Shown one piece after another: positions 56,663 through 64,000 of a stretch of DNA of 64,000 nt. Each line of letters starts with the position of its first letter. Positions within the stretch are counted from its first letter, which is position 1. A program made the position numbers and the translations under genes. The stretch is from Paracoccus sp. S-4012 (lineage in GTDB: Bacteria > Pseudomonadota > Alphaproteobacteria > Rhodobacterales > Rhodobacteraceae). The notes below the pieces were generated by a model, which saw only the letters and a list, made by a program, of their open reading frames with translations, was not told where the DNA came from and ran no database searches. The stretch spans positions 124,001 to 188,000 of the forward strand of contig NZ_WKKA01000005.1 in assembly GCF_009674885.1 (NCBI RefSeq). The letters run 5' to 3'.

Positions 56663-58151
56663 CGGGCGCGAGCCCGATGGCCACCGGGTCGAGGCTGGGC
56701 GCCGGGGCCGGCACCTGCGCCACCAACTCGCCCGCGGCGACCGCGGCGGCATCGTCCACCCCGAACATCGTGACCGCGCCGAACACCAGGATCGCCGCCG
56801 ACGCGCCCAGCATCAGCGCCTGCCAGGTGCCCATGCGGGTCGTCGCCGGGTCGTTCTCGGCCCCGAAATACATGTAATAGACGATCCGCAGGTAGTAGTA
56901 GGCGGCGATCACCGAGGCGATCACCCCCGCCACCGCCAGCCATGCGAGCCCCGCGTCCAGTGCTGCCGCAAGAACCGCGAACTTGGCGAAGAAGCCCAGC
57001 AGCGGCGGCACGCCGGCGAGGCTGAACATCAGCACCAGGACGGCAAAGGCCTGCAGCGGCTCGTCTCGGGAAAAGAGGTTCAGGCTGCGCAGGTCGGTCA
57101 CCGGATGGCCGTTTCGCTCCATCGACAGGATGAAGGCGAAGACGCCCACGTTCATGACGGTGTAGATCGCCATGTAGATCAGCATCGCCTCGACGCCGAG
57201 CGCCGTGCCCGCGGCGAGGCCCATCAGCGCGAAGCCCACATGCGAGATCGAGGAATAGGCCATCAGGCGCTTGAAGTCGGTCTGCCCGATCCCCGCGAAC
57301 GCGCCGAGGAACATCGACAGCAGCGAGAGCGCGACCAGGATCTGGGTCCAGTCCTCCGGCACCTGGCCGAAGGCGCCGAACATCAGCCGCGCGATCAGCG
57401 CCACGCCCGCGACCTTGGGCGCCGAGGCCAGCAACGCCGTGATCGGCGTCGGCGCGCCCTCGTAGACGTCCGGGGTCCACATGTGGAACGGCACCGCCGA
57501 GACCTTGAAGGCGAGACCGGCGAGCAGGAAGACCAGCCCGAAGAGCAGCCCGGTGGGCAGATGCCCGGCCTGCACCACCTGCACGATGCCCCCGAACTGG
57601 GTCGTGCCGGCGAAGCCGTAGACCAGCGAGGCGCCGTAGAGGATCAGGCCCGAACTCAGCGCGCCGAGGACGAAATACTTCAGGCCCGCCTCGGAGGAGC
57701 GCTCGGACTGGCGGCGCATGGCGGCGAGGACGTAGAGCGACAGCGACTGCAGCTCGAGCCCCATGTAGAGGATCAGCAGGTCGCCGGCCGACACCATCAG
57801 CATCATGCCGATGCTGGACAGCGTGAAGAGGATCGGCACCTCGAAGCGCAGCATGCCGTAGCGCTGCAGGTGGTTGGCGCTCATGGCGAGGACCGCGGCG
57901 CTGCTGACGAGGATCAGCACCTTGGAGAAGCGCGCAAAGCCGTCATCGATGAAGATGCCGCCGAAGGCCGGGGCATAGGGCTGCCGCATGGCGACGGCGA
58001 GGGCGGCCGCGAGGAGCGCGGCGACCGTCGTCCAGAGGATCGCGGATGCAGCCTCGTCCTTGCCGAAGAAGGCGCCCGCCATCAGCGCGACGAGCGCGTA
58101 GAGGGCGAGGCCCGCCTCGGGCAGGATGGTGGCGAAATCGAGTGCAGTCAT
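56655..58151 (-). CDS. nuoN: NADH-quinone oxidoreductase subunit N
   Basis: A 498-residue membrane subunit with about 14 helices, starting at ATG 58151 after [70 protein letters not shown] (Lys residues of the proton channel) and [15 protein letters not shown] are the antiporter-like motifs. Pumps protons in the membrane arm of complex I. Its stop overlaps the birA TTG start. Confidence 0.95.
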   Translation of the reverse strand: MTALDFATILPEAGLALYALVALMAGAFFGKDEAASAILWTTVAALLAAALAVAMRQPYAPAFGGIFIDDGFARFSKVLILVSSAAVLAMSANHLQRYGMLRFEVPILFTLSSIGMMLMVSAGDLLILYMGLELQSLSLYVLAAMRRQSERSSEAGLKYFVLGALSSGLILYGASLVYGFAGTTQFGGIVQVVQAGHLPTGLLFGLVFLLAGLAFKVSAVPFHMWTPDVYEGAPTPITALLASAPKVAGVALIARLMFGAFGQVPEDWTQILVALSLLSMFLGAFAGIGQTDFKRLMAYSSISHVGFALMGLAAGTALGVEAMLIYMAIYTVMNVGVFAFILSMERNGHPVTDLRSLNLFSRDEPLQAFAVLVLMFSLAGVPPLLGFFAKFAVLAAALDAGLAWLAVAGVIASVIAAYYYLRIVYYMYFGAENDPATTRMGTWQALMLGASAAILVFGAVTMFGVDDAAAVAAGELVAQVPAPAPSLDPVAIGLAPVD

Positions 58152-58167
58152 CTCTCTCTCCGCCTTC

Positions 58168-59745
58168 TCAATGCCCGCCCAGGGCGGCGGTCTCGACCGC
58201 CGTCCCAAGGCCGACCCCCGCCAGGCTCGCGTCATCGGCCGGGATGCCGGCGTCGACATGGTTCAGCAGCGCCGCCACTGACGGCCCGGTGATGCCGGTG
58301 ACGAGGCGGGGATAGACGCCGAGCAGCAGGGTCATCGCGACCAGCGGCACGAACAGGAACTGCTCGCGCCGGGTCATGTCGGTGATCCCGCGCAGCCCCT
58401 CCTTCACCAGCGCGCCAAAGGCGACGCGCCGGTAGAGCCAGAGGCCGTAGGCTGCCGACAGGATCACGCCGGAGGTCGCGACCACGGCGACCCAGGTGTT
58501 GACCCCGAAGACGCTGAGCAGCGTCAGGAATTCGCCCACGAAGCCCGAGGTGCCGGGCAGGCCCACATTGGCCATGGTGAAGAACATGAACACGAGCGCG
58601 TAGACCGGCATCCGGTTCACCAGCCCGCCATAGGCGTCGATCTCGCGCGTGTGCATCCGGTCGTAGATCACGCCCACGAGGAGGAACAGCGCGCCAGAGA
58701 TGAAGCCGTGCGAGATCATCTGGAAGATCGCGCCGTCGAGCCCGGTGTGGTTCATCGCGAAGATGCCCATGGTCACGAAGCCCATATGCGCGACCGAGGA
58801 ATAGGCGATCAGCTTCTTCATGTCGGTCTGCGCCAGCGCCACCAGCGAGGTGTAGACGATGGCGATGGCCGAGAGCCACAGGATCAGCGGCTGGAAGATC
58901 TCGGCGGCGACCGGGAACATGGGCAGGCTGAAGCGCAGGAAGCCGTAGCCGCCCATCTTCAGCAGCACCGCCGCCAGCACGACCGAGCCCGCGGTGGGCG
59001 CCTGCACATGGGCGTCGGGCAGCCAGGTGTGGACCGGCCACATCGGCATCTTCACCGCGAAGCTGGCGAAGAAGGCGAGGAACAGCAGCGTCTGCACGCC
59101 GCCCACGATGGTCAGCCCGAGGACGCGCATCGGCTCGGCCGCGAAGGGATGCGTCAGCAGCGTCGGGATGTCGGTCGTGCCGGCCGCGAAATACATCGCC
59201 ACCATCGCGACCAGCATCAGCACCGAGCCGAGGAAGGTGTAGAGGAAGAACTTGAAGGCCGCATAGACCCGCTCGCGCCCGCCCCAGATGCCGATGATGA
59301 GGAACATCGGGATCAGGCCGCCCTCGAAGAACAGGTAGAAGAGGATCAGGTCGAGCGCGGTGAACACGCCGATCATCAGCCCCTCGAGGACGAGAAAGGC
59401 GATCATGAAGTGCTTGACCCCGTCCTCGACATGCCAGGCCGACAGGATCACCAGCGGCATCAGCACCGTGGTCAGCATCACGAACAGGATCGAGATCCCG
59501 TCCACGCCCATCTTGTAGCGCAGCCCGAGAATCCAGGCGCGGTCCTCGACGAACTGGAAGCCGGTGTTCTGCGGATCGAACCCCCAGAGCAGCGCCAGCG
59601 AGATCAGGAAGGTCGCGGTGGTCGCGGTCAGCGCCAGCCACCTGGCGTTGTGACCGGCGCCTTCCTCGTCGCCCCTGAGGAAAACGGCGAGGACGATCGC
59701 CGCGACGATCGGCAGGAAGGTGATGATCGAGAGCAGGTTCGTCAT
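58168..59745 (-). CDS. nuoM: NADH-quinone oxidoreductase subunit M
   Basis: A 525-residue antiporter-like subunit. Motifs: [17 protein letters not shown] (key Glu), [52 protein letters not shown] (Lys), and [15 protein letters not shown]. It forms one of the proton channels of complex I. It lies 1 base after the nuoL stop and 16 bases before nuoN. Confidence 0.96.
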   Translation of the reverse strand: MTNLLSIITFLPIVAAIVLAVFLRGDEEGAGHNARWLALTATTATFLISLALLWGFDPQNTGFQFVEDRAWILGLRYKMGVDGISILFVMLTTVLMPLVILSAWHVEDGVKHFMIAFLVLEGLMIGVFTALDLILFYLFFEGGLIPMFLIIGIWGGRERVYAAFKFFLYTFLGSVLMLVAMVAMYFAAGTTDIPTLLTHPFAAEPMRVLGLTIVGGVQTLLFLAFFASFAVKMPMWPVHTWLPDAHVQAPTAGSVVLAAVLLKMGGYGFLRFSLPMFPVAAEIFQPLILWLSAIAIVYTSLVALAQTDMKKLIAYSSVAHMGFVTMGIFAMNHTGLDGAIFQMISHGFISGALFLLVGVIYDRMHTREIDAYGGLVNRMPVYALVFMFFTMANVGLPGTSGFVGEFLTLLSVFGVNTWVAVVATSGVILSAAYGLWLYRRVAFGALVKEGLRGITDMTRREQFLFVPLVAMTLLLGVYPRLVTGITGPSVAALLNHVDAGIPADDASLAGVGLGTAVETAALGGH

Positions 59746-59746
59746 G

Positions 59747-61957
59747 TCAAAGCGCGCCCCGCATCGTCACCCAGAGAAGCAGGGCGACGAGGCCCAGAAC
59801 CATGGCGAGGCCATAGTGGAAGATGTAGCCCGACTGCAACCGCTGCGCCCCGCGCGTGAGCCAGGGCACGATGCCCATCGCCAGCCCGTTGATCCCGCCG
59901 TCGATCACCCGCCCGTCGCCGCCCCGCCAGAGCAAGCGGCCGATCCCGCGGGCGGAGCGCACGAAGACCCAGTCGTAGATCTCGTCGAAATACCACTTGT
60001 TGAGCGCGAACTCGTAGAGGGGCCGCAGGTTCGCCGCGAGCCGGTCGGCCGCGCCGCGGTCGCGGATGTAGAACATCCAGGCGACCAGCAGCCCGAGCAG
60101 CATCGCCACGAAGGGCGAGGCCTTCACGAGCGCGGGCGAGTGGTGCGCCTCGTCGAGGACGTGGTTGTCGGGGTGCATGTAGATCGCGCTGCCGACCGGC
60201 GGCGGCACGTCGGTCCGGGGCGGGCCGCCGCGGAACCAGGTCCCGGAGGCGTCGGGCTGCGCCGCGACCACGCCCTCGGCCGCTTCGGCCGGGGCCGTGG
60301 CGCTGTCGGCCGGGTCCGCCTCGGCATGGGCGGCCGCCTCGGCGGTGCCGTGGCCCATGTGGAACCACTCGGCCACGCGGTCGTGGCTGCCGAAGAACGG
60401 GCCATACCAGACCATGCCCGCAACCACCGCGCCGACGGCGAGGGCCACCAGCGGGATGGTCATCACCCGCGGGCTCTCATGCGCGTGCTTGTAGGCGTGG
60501 AGCGGGTCGTGGTGGTCGTCGTGATGCCCACCGGGGACCGGCTGGACCTCCTCCTCGGCCTTGATCTCGGGGTCCCAGACCCGCTGCGGGCGCGGCTCGC
60601 CGAAGAAGGTCAGGAACATCAGCCGCCACGAGTAGAAGCTGGTGAAGGCGGCCGCGATCACGAGGAGCCAGAAGGCGTAGCCGGAGCCGGAGGCCCAGGC
60701 GCTCTCGATGATGGCGTCCTTCGACAGGAAGCCGGCGAAGCCGATGGTGGTCAGCGGGATGCCGACGCCGGTGATGGCCAGCGTGCCGATCATCATGGTC
60801 CAGAACGTCACCGGCAGCTTCGAGCGCAGCCCGCCGTAGTTCCGCAGGTCCTGCTCGTGATGCATCGCGTGGATGACCGAGCCGGCGCAGAGGAACAGCA
60901 GCGCCTTGAAGAAGGCGTGGGTGAAGAGGTGGAACATCGCCGCCGAATAGACGCCGACGCCCGCGGCCACGAACATGTAGCCGAGCTGCGAGCAGGTCGA
61001 ATAGGCGATCACGCGCTTGATGTCGTTCTGCACGAGGCCGACCGTCGCCGCGAAGAATGCGGTCGAGGCGCCGATGAAGACGATGAAGGTCCGCGCGTCG
61101 GGCGCGAATTCGTAGAGCGGCGACATCCGGCAGACGAGGAACACCCCCGCCGTCACCATGGTCGCGGCGTGGATCAGGGCCGAGACCGGGGTCGGACCCT
61201 CCATCGCGTCGGGCAGCCAGGTGTGCAGCCCGAGCTGCGCCGACTTGCCCATCGCGCCGATGAAGAGGAGCACGCCGATCAGGTTCGCGGCGTTCCACTC
61301 GGTCCAGAGAAAGCTCACCTGCGTCTCGGCCAGCACCGGCGCGGCGGCGAAGATCGCGTCGAAGGCGACGCTGCCGGTCAGCCACCAGATGCCGAAGATG
61401 CCCAGCAGGAAGCCGAAATCGCCGACGCGGTTGACGATGAAGGCCTTCATCGCTGCGGCGTTGGCCGAAGGCTTGCGGTAGTAGAAGCCGATCAGCAGGT
61501 AGGAGGCCAGGCCCACCCCCTCCCAGCCGAAGAACAGTTGCAGCAGATTGTCGGCCGTCACCAGCATCAGCATGGTGAAGGTGAAGAACGACAGATAGGC
61601 GAAGAACCGCGGCCGGTAGCTCTCGCCCGGCCCCCAGTTGTCGTCATGGGCCATGTAGCCCACCGAGTAGAGGTGCACGAGCGCCGAGACCGTCGTGACC
61701 ACCACCAGCATGATCGCCGTCAGCCGGTCGATCTTCAGTGCCCATTCCGAGTGGAAGTCGCCCGAAACGATCCAGTCGAATACCGGCACCGTGTAGGGCA
61801 CCCCGTCGAAGCCGAGGAAGATGACCCAGCTGAGCGCGCAGGCGATGAACAGGACGCCCGTGGCGAGCCAGACGGCCCCCTCCTCGGAGATCACCCGCCA
61901 GCCGAAGCCCGCGATCACCGCCGCGAGGAGCGGTGCGAAGACGATGAACAGTTCCAT
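59747..61957 (-). CDS. nuoL: NADH-quinone oxidoreductase subunit L, long form
   Basis: A 736-residue antiporter-like subunit. [16 protein letters not shown] (Glu), [35 protein letters not shown] (Lys, His), and [16 protein letters not shown] are the usual marks. It is longer than E. coli NuoL (613): a low-complexity segment with many His, Ala and Glu ([20 protein letters not shown], then [18 protein letters not shown]) is inserted before the C-terminal helix. The lateral helix HL at the C-terminus is present. The distal proton channel of complex I. Confidence 0.95.
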   Translation of the reverse strand: MELFIVFAPLLAAVIAGFGWRVISEEGAVWLATGVLFIACALSWVIFLGFDGVPYTVPVFDWIVSGDFHSEWALKIDRLTAIMLVVVTTVSALVHLYSVGYMAHDDNWGPGESYRPRFFAYLSFFTFTMLMLVTADNLLQLFFGWEGVGLASYLLIGFYYRKPSANAAAMKAFIVNRVGDFGFLLGIFGIWWLTGSVAFDAIFAAAPVLAETQVSFLWTEWNAANLIGVLLFIGAMGKSAQLGLHTWLPDAMEGPTPVSALIHAATMVTAGVFLVCRMSPLYEFAPDARTFIVFIGASTAFFAATVGLVQNDIKRVIAYSTCSQLGYMFVAAGVGVYSAAMFHLFTHAFFKALLFLCAGSVIHAMHHEQDLRNYGGLRSKLPVTFWTMMIGTLAITGVGIPLTTIGFAGFLSKDAIIESAWASGSGYAFWLLVIAAAFTSFYSWRLMFLTFFGEPRPQRVWDPEIKAEEEVQPVPGGHHDDHHDPLHAYKHAHESPRVMTIPLVALAVGAVVAGMVWYGPFFGSHDRVAEWFHMGHGTAEAAAHAEADPADSATAPAEAAEGVVAAQPDASGTWFRGGPPRTDVPPPVGSAIYMHPDNHVLDEAHHSPALVKASPFVAMLLGLLVAWMFYIRDRGAADRLAANLRPLYEFALNKWYFDEIYDWVFVRSARGIGRLLWRGGDGRVIDGGINGLAMGIVPWLTRGAQRLQSGYIFHYGLAMVLGLVALLLWVTMRGAL

Positions 61958-61961
61958 GCGT

Positions 61962-64000
<2,039 letters not shown>

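Noticed and set aside
55128..58292. A 1054-codon plus-strand reading frame opposite coaX, birA and nuoN
   Set aside because: Its product is Arg/Ala/Gly/His-rich with no domain features, while the opposite strand holds three clearly conserved genes. Long antisense frames are expected in high-GC DNA.

Overview
The window is high-GC DNA that reads as chromosome of an alphaproteobacterium of the Rhodobacterales (Paracoccus/Rhodobacter relatives). The main evidence is gene order. A nuo run (I, J, K, L, M, N) has an extra gene between nuoI and nuoJ and is followed by birA, coaX and an RNase J gene. There is also fabG-acpP-fabF-mltG, a dac-tmk-holB-tatD-MBL string, and many ABC uptake operons. Coding is very dense, and stop and start codons often overlap (ATGA, GTGA, TTGA, CTGA). 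No rRNA, tRNA, CRISPR array, phage, integrase or insertion sequence was seen.

Layout. 1-1239: end of an MCE-type lipid-transport locus (truncated MCE protein plus auxiliary lipoprotein). 1318-10383: a peptide/amide uptake and hydrolysis cluster on the plus strand (M81 metallopeptidase, Dpp-type binding protein, two permeases, fused double ATPase, two M20 amidohydrolases). 10390-11466: AI-2E-type membrane protein. 11467-14449: phenylacetate-degradation genes (thiolase; PaaI and PaaG convergent to it), with two strong palindromes and a TetR-type dyad upstream of the thiolase. 14665-17323: a YwrD-like gamma-glutamyltransferase, an ArsR/SmtB regulator with an intact alpha-5 zinc site, and an Asp/Glu racemase-family gene that appears to start at CTG. 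17326-25733 (minus): an eight-gene Opp-type transporter operon with alpha/beta hydrolase, GntR/FCD regulator and FAH-family hydrolase. 26024-29371: copper homeostasis (copZ divergent from copA-cueR), with a CueR-type promoter in each direction.

29613-41768 is mainly housekeeping: trpA, then mltG, fabF, acpP, fabG and a TauE/SafE protein on the minus strand, then mdh, a D,D-carboxypeptidase, tmk, holB, tatD, an MBL hydrolase and an AEC transporter on the plus strand. 41841-50420 (minus) is a PotABCD-type operon with four consecutive paralogous binding-protein genes and a terminal hemerythrin-domain gene. The rest is on the minus strand: xth, aroA, trmB, rnj, coaX, birA and nuoN-M-L-K-J, a carboxymuconolactone-decarboxylase-like gene, nuoI, and the end of an unidentified small gene.

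The least ordinary parts are the four-receptor Pot-type operon with intergenic hairpins and a coupled hemerythrin gene, the Opp/hydrolase/FAH/GntR operon with a candidate operator, the CTG-started racemase next to an orphan zinc-type ArsR, and short dispersed repeats, one of which seems to supply a ribosome binding site. No system that is clearly new to biology could be shown from sequence alone.
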